This document shows positions 1 through 5,409 of a stretch of 6,177 bases of DNA, one piece after another. The notes beneath the pieces were generated by a model that saw nothing but the letters and a program-made list of their open reading frames with translations, made no database searches and was not told the DNA's origin. Position numbers and translations under genes: made by a program. This stretch comes from Gemmatimonadota bacterium (GTDB taxonomy: Bacteria > Latescibacterota > UBA2968 > UBA8231): assembly GCA_009845645.1 (NCBI GenBank), contig VXZF01000693.1:1-6177 (forward strand). The letters run 5' to 3'. Positions within the stretch are counted from its first letter, which is position 1, and each line of letters opens with the position of its first letter.

Positions 1-97
1 CGCTGAGGTTCGGATCGAGTTCGACGGCGGCAATCGCCGCCCGCAGACCCGCACCGCCACCGCCTACGATCAATATATCGTGGTTAGGTACATTCAC
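1..97 (-). CDS. Fumarate reductase/succinate dehydrogenase-type FAD flavoprotein subunit, N-terminal fragment
   Basis: Only the first 32 codons are inside the window; the gene continues past the left edge. The translation from the GTG at 97 begins MNVPNHDILIVGGGGAGLRA and goes on into AAIAAVELDPNLS. The short beta strand followed by GGGGAG is the FAD-binding dinucleotide fold, and the continuation GLRAAIAA closely resembles the start of FrdA/SdhA subunits, which oxidise succinate or reduce fumarate with covalently bound FAD. That family match comes from remembered sequences. The frame stays open upstream of 97 with no in-frame ATG, so the GTG is chosen because the Rossmann strand follows almost at once, as in FrdA. 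No clear Shine-Dalgarno precedes it. Adenylylsulfate reductase A or aspartate oxidase are related alternatives that a fragment this short cannot exclude. Confidence 0.75.
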   Translation of the reverse strand, partial: MNVPNHDILIVGGGGAGLRAAIAAVELDPNLS

Positions 98-110
98 GGG
101 AAAAGCTGCT

Positions 111-138
111 TGAATAAATGGTGTGTTGCGAAGGTCAA
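111..138 (-). promoter_or_regulatory. Possible promoter for the flavoprotein gene
   Basis: On the minus strand, TTGACC at 138-133 (5 of 6 to TTGACA) is followed after 16 nt by TATTCA at 116-111 (3 of 6 to TATAAT). The GTG start lies only 13 nt beyond the -10 box, which would leave almost no leader, so the message would be nearly leaderless. This would fit the lack of a visible Shine-Dalgarno. The -10 match is poor and the call is tentative. Confidence 0.22.
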
Positions 139-187
139 AAAAAATTAAACCATATCGCCGATAGGAGCAACTGCCCAAGCACGGCGA
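137..187 (-). terminator. Possible weak intrinsic terminator after the ankyrin gene
   Basis: Just after the TAA of the ankyrin gene, the minus-strand transcript can form a 6-bp stem TCGCCG/CGGCGA (outer arms 182-187 and 155-160 on the plus strand). An inner GGGC-AGTT-GCTC hairpin lies within it. Eight consecutive U residues follow (plus-strand A run at 137-144). The U run starts 10 nt after the stem rather than immediately, so the structure is not a textbook terminator. Its place at the end of the four-gene run supports it. Confidence 0.33.
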
Positions 188-189
188 GA

Positions 190-1137
190 TTACGCCGGGG
201 CCTGTAGTGCCCGTAGCCTGGCCACTTCGCGCGGTGTGGCGCGCCAAGCCGGGCTGGATTCGTGGCGCAGAGCATAGCCCAACGGCGTGAGTTCCTCGAC
301 CTCGGGGAAAAAGTGGTCCTGACCCTTGTGAACGCAGTCCATCACCTTATCGTCAGCCGTCGGGTTGCGCTGGATGCGTGCTCTAACCGTCAAGTCTGCC
401 CCTTTGTCCAACAGATGCTCAAAGGTCTCCCAGCCCGTCCCTTGGTTGGCACCAATGGCGTGGAAGAGGGGCGTCTGACCGCCCACGCCGTTGCGGCCGA
501 CCTCGGCGCGGGCATTCAAATCGGCCCCGCGCCTCAGCAGCAAGTTCACGGCATCCAATTCGTGATATTCGACCGCCACGTGCAGGAGGGTGACACCCCG
601 CAGCGTGAGATGGTCGCCATAGTCGAGCCAGAAGCGCGCCTCGACCAAGTCTGGACAGCAATCGAGGCGCTGCTCCAGTTGGTCGAGCCGTCCTCGGTGA
701 ATATCCATCGTCGGCCCGTCCTCAAAGGTAGCCCCTGCTTCGATGAGCGCTTCGACACAGGCGTGCAGATGGGCAGGAGGCGAGCGGTGGTACGTCTGCA
801 AAAGCCCGTAGAGGACGCGGCAGTCCCAGCCTTCGTTGTACGCGTCGTCGGGGTGGACGCCTAGCTGTAGCAGACGCTGCATGTGGTCTAGATTGTGATT
901 TTCGCAGCACCCAAAGAGCGCTTCGTTCAATTCGCTCAAATCGGCACCGCATTCGACCAACAGGCGCATGACGTCCAAGCTAGCGGCGATGCGGTCGGCG
1001 TACTGCAAGGGGGTATAGCTCTGCCCGTTCGCGCAGTCGATGCGGTGGTGCACCAGATGCGGGTGCTCGCGCAGTCGAGTAGCCAAAGCGTCTATATCGC
1101 GCTCGTCAAGGGTGTTTTGCAAGTCCGTGCTATTCAT
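190..1137 (-). CDS. Ankyrin-repeat protein
   Basis: A protein of about 315 residues from the ATG at 1137. Ankyrin signatures are visible at residues 41-70 (TPLQYA...VMRLLVECGADL), 71-100 (a weaker HNLDHMQRLLQLGV unit), 121-138 (CVEALIEAGATF), 182-210 (TLLHVAVE...LLLRRGADLNAR) and 221-250 (TPLFHAI...EHLLDKGADL). A terminal half repeat, LTPLGYALRH, lies near 283-292. A LxxRLxxxPxLVxxR segment occurs twice, at 18-32 and 154-168, suggesting an internal duplication. No signal peptide or membrane segment is seen, so it is probably cytosolic and probably binds a protein partner; no function can be named. The same frame extends up to a TTG at 1167, but the ATG is preferred because it overlaps the upstream metallopeptidase stop as ATGAATAG. 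There is no good Shine-Dalgarno, which fits translation by re-initiation. Confidence 0.88.
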   Translation of the reverse strand: MNSTDLQNTLDERDIDALATRLREHPHLVHHRIDCANGQSYTPLQYADRIAASLDVMRLLVECGADLSELNEALFGCCENHNLDHMQRLLQLGVHPDDAYNEGWDCRVLYGLLQTYHRSPPAHLHACVEALIEAGATFEDGPTMDIHRGRLDQLEQRLDCCPDLVEARFWLDYGDHLTLRGVTLLHVAVEYHELDAVNLLLRRGADLNARAEVGRNGVGGQTPLFHAIGANQGTGWETFEHLLDKGADLTVRARIQRNPTADDKVMDCVHKGQDHFFPEVEELTPLGYALRHESSPAWRATPREVARLRALQAPA

Positions 1138-1498
1138 AGCCGTACTTGCTAACTTCGTCTTCGTCAAAGCCCATAAAGTGCGCCAGTTCGTGTACCAAGG
1201 TGATCTCCACCTCCCGCGCCAGCTCGCCCTGATCGGGAAAGTCCTCCTCCAAAGGCCCCTGATAGAGCGCGATTACCGGCGGCAAGTCGCCGCTGTCTTC
1301 GAAGCGGCGCTCGGGCAGAGGCGTGCCCGTGAAAAGTCCATAGAGCACTTCTTCTGGATCGCCGGTAATTTCCTCGACCAGCTCGGGGTCGGGCCAGTCC
1401 TCGACGACGATGGCTAGGTTGTCCAGCGCTTGGCGGAACTCCTCCGGCAGGCGCTGGAGGGCCTTTTCTACTAACTCTTCAAACGCACGGCGGCGCAC
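1130..1498 (-). CDS. Minimal zincin-like metallopeptidase family protein
   Basis: A small acidic protein of about 122 residues. Near its C terminus is HELAHFMGFDEDEV (from residue 103), which fits the HExxHxxGxxxxE pattern: two zinc-binding histidines, the catalytic Glu, and a downstream Gly and acidic residue. The N-terminal RRRAFEELVEKALQRLPEEF and the AIVVEDWPDPEL strand match the layout of the short zincin-like metallopeptidase family (Pfam Zincin_1, PF06262, from memory), whose members are about this size and have no assigned substrate. No signal peptide is present, so it is likely cytosolic. The frame is open up to 1549, which would overlap the dehydratase gene by 44 nt. The GTG at 1498 is chosen because family members usually begin right at the RRRxFEELV segment and because it lies 7 nt past the preceding TAG. 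Its Shine-Dalgarno is weak. The stop overlaps the ankyrin gene start by 8 nt. Confidence 0.85.
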   Translation of the reverse strand: MRRRAFEELVEKALQRLPEEFRQALDNLAIVVEDWPDPELVEEITGDPEEVLYGLFTGTPLPERRFEDSGDLPPVIALYQGPLEEDFPDQGELAREVEITLVHELAHFMGFDEDEVSKYGYE

Positions 1499-1505
1499 GG
1501 CAACG

Positions 1506-2645
1506 CTACCAATCCGCGACGCTGCCGTCGTTTTCGTAGTAGAGTTCACCGCCCAATTCCTCTGAGTACTCGATCGTCTTTTCCACCTCAGACTCGATCA
1601 GGTCAAACCCCAACCCCGGCTTGGTCGGCAGTTCGACGTGGCCATCGACCACCTGCCACGGATCAACGAGCAGCCCCTCGCCCAACCCCGCGTCAATCTG
1701 TTCCTGCACGAGGAAATTGGGCACTACTGCATCAACCTGCATACAGGCGGAAAAGGCCACTGGGCCGATGGCGCAGTGCGGCATGATGTGGATGTAATAA
1801 ACCTCAGCCATATTGGCGATCTTCTTCAACTCAGTAATCCCACCCGCGTGCGAGCCATCGGGTTGGATATAGGAAACGGCCTGCTTTTCAAAAATCTCCC
1901 GGAACTCCCAGCGCGAGAGCAGGCGCTCGCCCGTGGCAATGGGAAATGGTACGTGGTCGGAGACCTCCTTCAGCGCATCGACATTCTCCTGCGGAATCGG
2001 CTCTTCGACGAACATCGGCCGCATCCCCGCAAGCTGGCCACACACCTCAATCGCCAACCCCGGCGTCATCTTGCCGTGGAAGTCAAAGCACAACTCTACT
2101 TCGTCTCCGACCCATTCGCGCATGGTGTAGGCGTCTTTGACAAAGGCGTCGATTCGCGCCGGAGGCTCGTGAGCGCGCCACGTGCCCCCCGGCCCCGTCT
2201 TAAAAGCCGTGTAGCCTTTGGCCAGCAGCATGTCGAGCCGATTTCGCGCCGCTGCCAGCGCCTCGTCGGTCTGGCCGTGGATGCCCCAGTGCGCGTACAC
2301 GCGAATCCGGTCGCGCACCGCACCGCCCAAGAGCATATAGGCGGGGACATCGTAGTGCTTACCGGCAATGTCCCACAGCGCCTGATCAATGCCCGACAGC
2401 GCGCTCATCAGCACATTGCCGCCGCGGAAAAAGGCCGAGCGATAGACGTGCTGCCAGTGGTGCTCAATGCGGAGTGGGTCCTTGCCGACGAAGTACTCGG
2501 CCAACTCTTCCACCGCCGCCCAAGTGCTCTTGGGCTTGCCCTCCAGCGTGGTCTCACCCCAGCCGACGATACCGTTGTCCGTGGTAATTTTGACCAAGCG
2601 CATGCGCTGGCGCGGGAAAAACTGTTCGATCTTGGCAATCTTCAC
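1506..2645 (-). CDS. dgoD: Enolase-superfamily aldonate dehydratase, D-galactonate dehydratase (DgoD)-like
   Basis: A 379-residue member of the mandelate racemase/muconate lactonizing group. It resembles E. coli DgoD (recalled sequence) along its whole length, including MKIxKI at the start, YRxxFxRGGxxLMSAxxGIDQALWDI at 68-93 and the NDGSVADW tail (DgoD: EDNSVAEW). Metal ligands are Asp188, Glu214 and Glu240. The catalytic histidines are His190 and His290, His290 with its partner Asp263, and Glu315 is the probable transition-state stabiliser. All match DgoD 183/209/235/185/285/258/310 at one constant offset of 5, so the core has no net gaps. The expected reaction is Mg-dependent dehydration of D-galactonate to 2-dehydro-3-deoxy-D-galactonate in the cytoplasm. 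Substrate is inferred; gluconate, arabinonate or other aldonate dehydratases of this superfamily remain possible. The GTG start is supported by an AAAGGA site 7 nt upstream, 15 nt after the preceding dehydratase gene. Confidence 0.9.
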   Translation of the reverse strand: MKIAKIEQFFPRQRMRLVKITTDNGIVGWGETTLEGKPKSTWAAVEELAEYFVGKDPLRIEHHWQHVYRSAFFRGGNVLMSALSGIDQALWDIAGKHYDVPAYMLLGGAVRDRIRVYAHWGIHGQTDEALAAARNRLDMLLAKGYTAFKTGPGGTWRAHEPPARIDAFVKDAYTMREWVGDEVELCFDFHGKMTPGLAIEVCGQLAGMRPMFVEEPIPQENVDALKEVSDHVPFPIATGERLLSRWEFREIFEKQAVSYIQPDGSHAGGITELKKIANMAEVYYIHIMPHCAIGPVAFSACMQVDAVVPNFLVQEQIDAGLGEGLLVDPWQVVDGHVELPTKPGLGFDLIESEVEKTIEYSEELGGELYYENDGSVADW

Positions 2646-2652
2646 CGTCTAG

Positions 2653-2658
2653 TCCTTT
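2653..2658 (-). promoter_or_regulatory. Shine-Dalgarno site fixing the GTG start of the DgoD-like gene
   Basis: AAAGGA reads on the minus strand in the 15-nt gap after the TAA of the upstream dehydratase and stands 7 nt before the GTG at 2645. It supports that GTG over any internal start and shows that this gene has its own ribosome entry within the operon. Confidence 0.6.
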
Positions 2659-2660
2659 CG

Positions 2661-4382
2661 TTAGTGGGCCTCGCGCGTTACAACAGCACTCGACTTGCCG
2701 ACCAAGAAATCGAAGTCAACTCCTTTGTCGGCCTGCATCACGTGGTCGATATAGAGGCTGACGTAGCCCCGGGTATCGTGCGGCGCGGGGGGCCGCCAAG
2801 CGGCACGGCGACGCGCCAGTTCCTCGTCCGACACGTCTAGATGCAGCCGCCGACCTGCTACGTCGAGCTCGATCATATCGCCGTCGCGCACTAGCGCCAG
2901 CGAGCCGCCAATGGCCGCTTCAGGGGCCACGTGCAGGATCACGGTGCCATAAGCCGTGCCGCTCATGCGGCCATCGGAAATGCGCACCATGTCCCGGATG
3001 CCCTTCTCCAGCAACTTTTTTGGCAAGCCCATATTGCCGACCTCGGCCATGCCTGGATAGCCGACCGGCCCGACGTTTTGCAGTACCAGTACGCTCGATT
3101 CATCCACGTCCAAATCGGGGCTATCGATCCGTTCGTGATAGTCCTCAATCGTCTCAAAGACCACCGCTCGACCCCGGTGCTGCATCAACTCGGGCGAGGC
3201 AGCCGACGGCTTGATGATCGCCCCATCCGCGCAAACATTGCCCCGCAGCACGGCCAAGCCCGCGGCCTCGATAAGCGGCGCGTCCAGCGGCACAATCACG
3301 TCGCGATTGTAGCAGACGGCCCCGGCGACATTCTCGCCAAGCGACTTACCTGTCGCCGTCAAAGCGTCTAGAGCCAAGGAATCCCTCAGCTCTTGGATCA
3401 CCACTGGCAAGCCACCGGCGTAATAAAAATCCTCCATCAGATACTTGCCCGCGGGCATCAAGTTGACCAATAGCGGCAACTCGCTGCCGAGGCAGTCAAA
3501 ATCGTCCAAGGACAACTCGACGCCAACGCGCCCGGCGAGGGCCAGCAAGTGGACGACGCAGTTGGTCGAACCGCCGATGGCCGCGTTGACCTTGATGGCG
3601 TTCTCAAAGGCCGTGCGTCCGAGGATGTTGGACATCTTGAGGTCTTCGCGCACCATCTCGACGATGCGCGACCCCGCTAAGTGCGCCAGAACCTTGCGCC
3701 GCGAGTCCGGGGCTGGGATCGCCGCGCCACCGGGCAGGGTCATGCCGAGCGCCTCGACCATACAGGCCATCGTCGATGCCGTGCCCATCGTCATGCAGTG
3801 CCCATCCGAGCGCGTCATGCCGTCCTCGGCCAGCCCAAACTCCTCGCGCGTCATCTTCCCGGCGCGAAAATCCTCGCTGAACTTCCACACATCCGTTCCT
3901 GAACCAATATCGCTGCCGCGGTACTTGCCGTTGAGCATGGGGCCGCCGGGCACGACAATCGTCGGCAGATCGACGCTGGCCGCCCCCATCAAGCACGCTG
4001 GCGTAGTCTTGTCGCACCCGGTCAGGAGCACCACGCCGTCAACCGGGTTGGCGCGAATGCACTCCTCCACGTCCATGCTCGCCAAATTGCGGAAGAGCAT
4101 GGTCGTTGGACGCATGATGGGCTCGCCGAGCGAAGTGACCGGGAATTCCACGGGTAACCCCCCAGCTTCGTACACGCCGCGCTTGACGGCTTCGGCCAAG
4201 TCGCGGAAGTGAATATTGCACGGCGTCAGTTCGGACCACGTGTTGCAGATGCCGATGACCGGGCGGCCGTCGAATTCGTGCTCGGGCAGGCCGCGCTTCA
4301 TCCAGCTGCGGTGAATGAACCCGCCTTTGTCCTCGCGTCCAAACCAATCGGCGCTCCTCAGTTTCCCACGATCTGCTGCCAT
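2661..4382 (-). CDS. IlvD/Edd-family sugar-acid dehydratase, L-arabinonate dehydratase-like
   Basis: A full-length 573-residue iron-sulfur dehydratase. Cluster cysteines fall at Cys55 (TPCN), Cys123 (TGCDKTTP) and Cys196 (DGHCMTMGTAS). Lys125 is the likely carbamylated Mg-site lysine, Asp124 and Glu87 are nearby Mg ligands, and Ser474 (RMSGTAYG) is the catalytic alkoxide serine. Spacings of 68 and 73 residues between the cysteines equal those I recall for Rhizobium L-arabinonate dehydratase (C59, C127, C200), whose sequence it resembles throughout, for example in GPxGYPGMAEVGNMGLP at 438-454. It should convert a pentonate or related aldonate to the 2-keto-3-deoxy acid using a [2Fe-2S] cluster. 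The MTMGTASTM segment is of the sugar-acid type rather than that of branched-chain dihydroxyacid dehydratase. The exact substrate (L-arabinonate, D-xylonate, D-fuconate, D-galactonate) cannot be read from the sequence. It is the first gene of the minus-strand run, with an AGAGGA site 6 nt before its ATG. Confidence 0.92.
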   Translation of the reverse strand: MAADRGKLRSADWFGREDKGGFIHRSWMKRGLPEHEFDGRPVIGICNTWSELTPCNIHFRDLAEAVKRGVYEAGGLPVEFPVTSLGEPIMRPTTMLFRNLASMDVEECIRANPVDGVVLLTGCDKTTPACLMGAASVDLPTIVVPGGPMLNGKYRGSDIGSGTDVWKFSEDFRAGKMTREEFGLAEDGMTRSDGHCMTMGTASTMACMVEALGMTLPGGAAIPAPDSRRKVLAHLAGSRIVEMVREDLKMSNILGRTAFENAIKVNAAIGGSTNCVVHLLALAGRVGVELSLDDFDCLGSELPLLVNLMPAGKYLMEDFYYAGGLPVVIQELRDSLALDALTATGKSLGENVAGAVCYNRDVIVPLDAPLIEAAGLAVLRGNVCADGAIIKPSAASPELMQHRGRAVVFETIEDYHERIDSPDLDVDESSVLVLQNVGPVGYPGMAEVGNMGLPKKLLEKGIRDMVRISDGRMSGTAYGTVILHVAPEAAIGGSLALVRDGDMIELDVAGRRLHLDVSDEELARRRAAWRPPAPHDTRGYVSLYIDHVMQADKGVDFDFLVGKSSAVVTREAH

Positions 4383-4388
4383 TAACTT

Positions 4389-4394
4389 TCCTCT
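4389..4394 (-). promoter_or_regulatory. Shine-Dalgarno site of the IlvD/Edd-family gene
   Basis: AGAGGA on the minus strand, 6 nt before the ATG at 4382. It is the strongest ribosome binding site among the genes here and fixes the start, which also matches the family N terminus (KLRSxDWFG). Confidence 0.6.
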
Positions 4395-4452
4395 GATTTT
4401 ATTTTCTCCCTAGCGGAGAGGCAATCAATCTAGGCGATCTCTTGGCTCTAGC

Positions 4453-4482
4453 AATATATTTAGTTAGTAAGCCGCTAGTTAA
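4453..4482 (-). promoter_or_regulatory. Candidate promoter of the sugar-acid dehydratase operon
   Basis: On the minus strand, TTAACT at 4482-4477 (4 of 6 to TTGACA) and TATATT at 4458-4453 (5 of 6 to TATAAT) are separated by 18 nt. Transcription would start near 4446 and give a leader of about 60 nt. The -35 box lies inside a 9-bp inverted repeat, GTTA-A-TAAC at 4478-4486. The sequence TAGTTA occurs twice on the plus strand, at 4461-4466 and 4476-4481, about 15 nt apart. These could be a regulator site, as expected for an inducible sugar-acid operon, but no regulator gene is in the window. Confidence 0.4.
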
Positions 4483-4489
4483 TAACCTC

Positions 4490-4517
4490 TTGCGATTACG
4501 GGGTAACATGGTACGCT
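4490..4517 (+). promoter_or_regulatory. Candidate promoter of the 3-hydroxyacyl-CoA dehydrogenase gene
   Basis: TTGCGA at 4490-4495 (4 of 6 to TTGACA) and TACGCT at 4512-4517 (3 of 6 to TATAAT) are separated by 16 nt. A TG one base upstream of the -10 box (4509-4510) gives an extended -10 form. The predicted start of transcription, near 4524, falls inside the palindrome at 4517-4530. The match is modest. Confidence 0.3.
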
Positions 4518-4530
4518 GGGTTGAAACCCA
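4517..4530. promoter_or_regulatory. 14-bp palindrome TGGGTTGAAACCCA, possible operator
   Basis: Perfect 6-bp arms TGGGTT and AACCCA flank a GA centre. The palindrome sits 15 nt before the ATG at 4546 and overlaps the end of the candidate -10 box. A repressor bound here would block plus-strand transcription; the position is what an operator would need. With a 2-nt centre it is a poor RNA hairpin, so a DNA-binding site is the better reading. A chance palindrome cannot be excluded. Confidence 0.35.
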
Positions 4531-4545
4531 CCTCTGAAAGACGAT

Positions 4546-5397
4546 ATGAATCTCAAACGCATTGCCGTCATTGGGGCCGGCACTATGGGGTGCGGCATTG
4601 CCCAAGTTTTGGCCCAAGCCAGCAGGGAAGTCCTGCTCTACGACGCAGATTCCTGCGCCCGCGAACAGGGCCTCGCCTCCATCGCCGCACGCCTGCGCCA
4701 ACAAGCTGTCAAAGGCCGGCTAGAGCCAGCCGCCAGCGAAGCGGCCATCGCTGCGCTACAGGGTATCTACCAACTCGCCGACATCGACACCGCCGACATG
4801 GTCGTCGAAGCAGTACCCGAACACCTAGACCTCAAGCTCGCTGTCTTTGCCCAACTCGGACAATTTGCCGGGCCAAAGGCCATTCTCGCCAGCAACACTT
4901 CCGGCTTGGATATCGACGCTCTCGCCGCCGCGTCCGGTCGGCCGGACAAGGTAATTGGCATGCACTTCTTCAACCCGCCCCCGACCATGCCCCTAGTTGA
5001 AATCGTGCGTGCAACCGAGACCTCGGACCAGACCTTTGCCGCGGTCATGGCCTTGGCCCAAGACCTAGACAAGACTCCCGTCGCAGTCGCCAACAGTCCC
5101 GGTTTTGCGGTCAACCGCATCCTCTTTCCCATGATCAATGAGGCCATCTACGCCCTCGCCGAAGGCGTGGCTAGCGCCGAAGACATCGACCGGGTGATGG
5201 TGCTGGGAGCGAGCCATCCCATAGGGCCGCTGGCCTTAGCCGACTACGTCGGACTCGACGTAACCTTGGATATTCTCGAATCGTTTGCTCAGCGTCTAGA
5301 CCGCGCCAAATACCGCCCTTGTCCCCTGCTGCGCGAGATGGTCGCGCAAGGAGCGTTGGGCCGCAAGACGGGTCGGGGATTTTTCTCCTACTCGTGA
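4546..5397 (+). CDS. 3-hydroxyacyl-CoA (3-hydroxybutyryl-CoA) dehydrogenase
   Basis: A 283-residue protein of the usual length for the single-domain-pair bacterial enzyme. The N-terminal Rossmann fold carries GAGTMG at 10-15, and Asp33 at the end of the second strand (LLYDAD) selects NAD. The substrate and catalytic region shows SNTSG at 116-120, His140 in GMHFFNPPP, Glu152 in PLVEIV (the His-Glu pair) and Asn190 in PGFAVNRI. The C-terminal dimerisation domain has GASHPIGPLALADYVGLDV at 221-239 and ends in GRKTGRGFFSYS. It interconverts 3-hydroxyacyl-CoA and 3-oxoacyl-CoA with NAD(H), in beta-oxidation, butyrate or polyhydroxybutyrate metabolism, or aromatic acid breakdown (PaaH/Hbd/FadB2-type). 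No thiolase, crotonase or acyl-CoA dehydrogenase lies alongside, so the pathway is open. It is divergent from the dehydratase operon and has only a weak Shine-Dalgarno (GAAAG). Confidence 0.94.
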   Translation: MNLKRIAVIGAGTMGCGIAQVLAQASREVLLYDADSCAREQGLASIAARLRQQAVKGRLEPAASEAAIAALQGIYQLADIDTADMVVEAVPEHLDLKLAVFAQLGQFAGPKAILASNTSGLDIDALAAASGRPDKVIGMHFFNPPPTMPLVEIVRATETSDQTFAAVMALAQDLDKTPVAVANSPGFAVNRILFPMINEAIYALAEGVASAEDIDRVMVLGASHPIGPLALADYVGLDVTLDILESFAQRLDRAKYRPCPLLREMVAQGALGRKTGRGFFSYS

Positions 5398-5409
5398 CAA
5401 CGGGCACCA

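Noticed and set aside
262..864. A 200-codon plus-strand open frame opposite the ankyrin gene
   Set aside because: It mirrors the codon pattern of the ankyrin gene, has no domain signature and no ribosome binding site.
1138..1167. TTG start at 1167 for the ankyrin protein
   Set aside because: It overlaps the metallopeptidase by 38 nt through its conserved C terminus. The ATG at 1137 gives a normal stop/start overlap.
1499..1549. A longer N terminus for the metallopeptidase, starting at 1549
   Set aside because: It would overlap the DgoD-like gene by 44 nt, and the added residues (MNSTTKTTAASRIGSVA) do not resemble the family, whose members start near RRRxFEEL.
1638..2840. A 400-codon plus-strand open frame opposite the DgoD-like gene
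   Set aside because: It is antisense to a gene with full catalytic conservation, its translation shows no recognisable domain, and it runs across the junction of two minus-strand genes. Long antisense frames are expected in GC-rich DNA.
3445..4212. A 255-codon plus-strand open frame opposite the IlvD/Edd-family gene
   Set aside because: Its product is a low-information Ser/Arg/Pro-rich translation antisense to a strongly conserved enzyme.
2661..4382. Assignment as branched-chain dihydroxyacid dehydratase (IlvD proper)
   Set aside because: Motifs around the third cysteine (HCMTMGTASTM) and the overall sequence follow the pentonate/aldonate dehydratase branch, and the neighbour is another aldonate dehydratase.
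4396..4450. Several CTAG tetranucleotides (near 4411, 4431, 4447 and 4475) as a repeat family
   Set aside because: They are short, irregularly spaced and have no shared flanking sequence.
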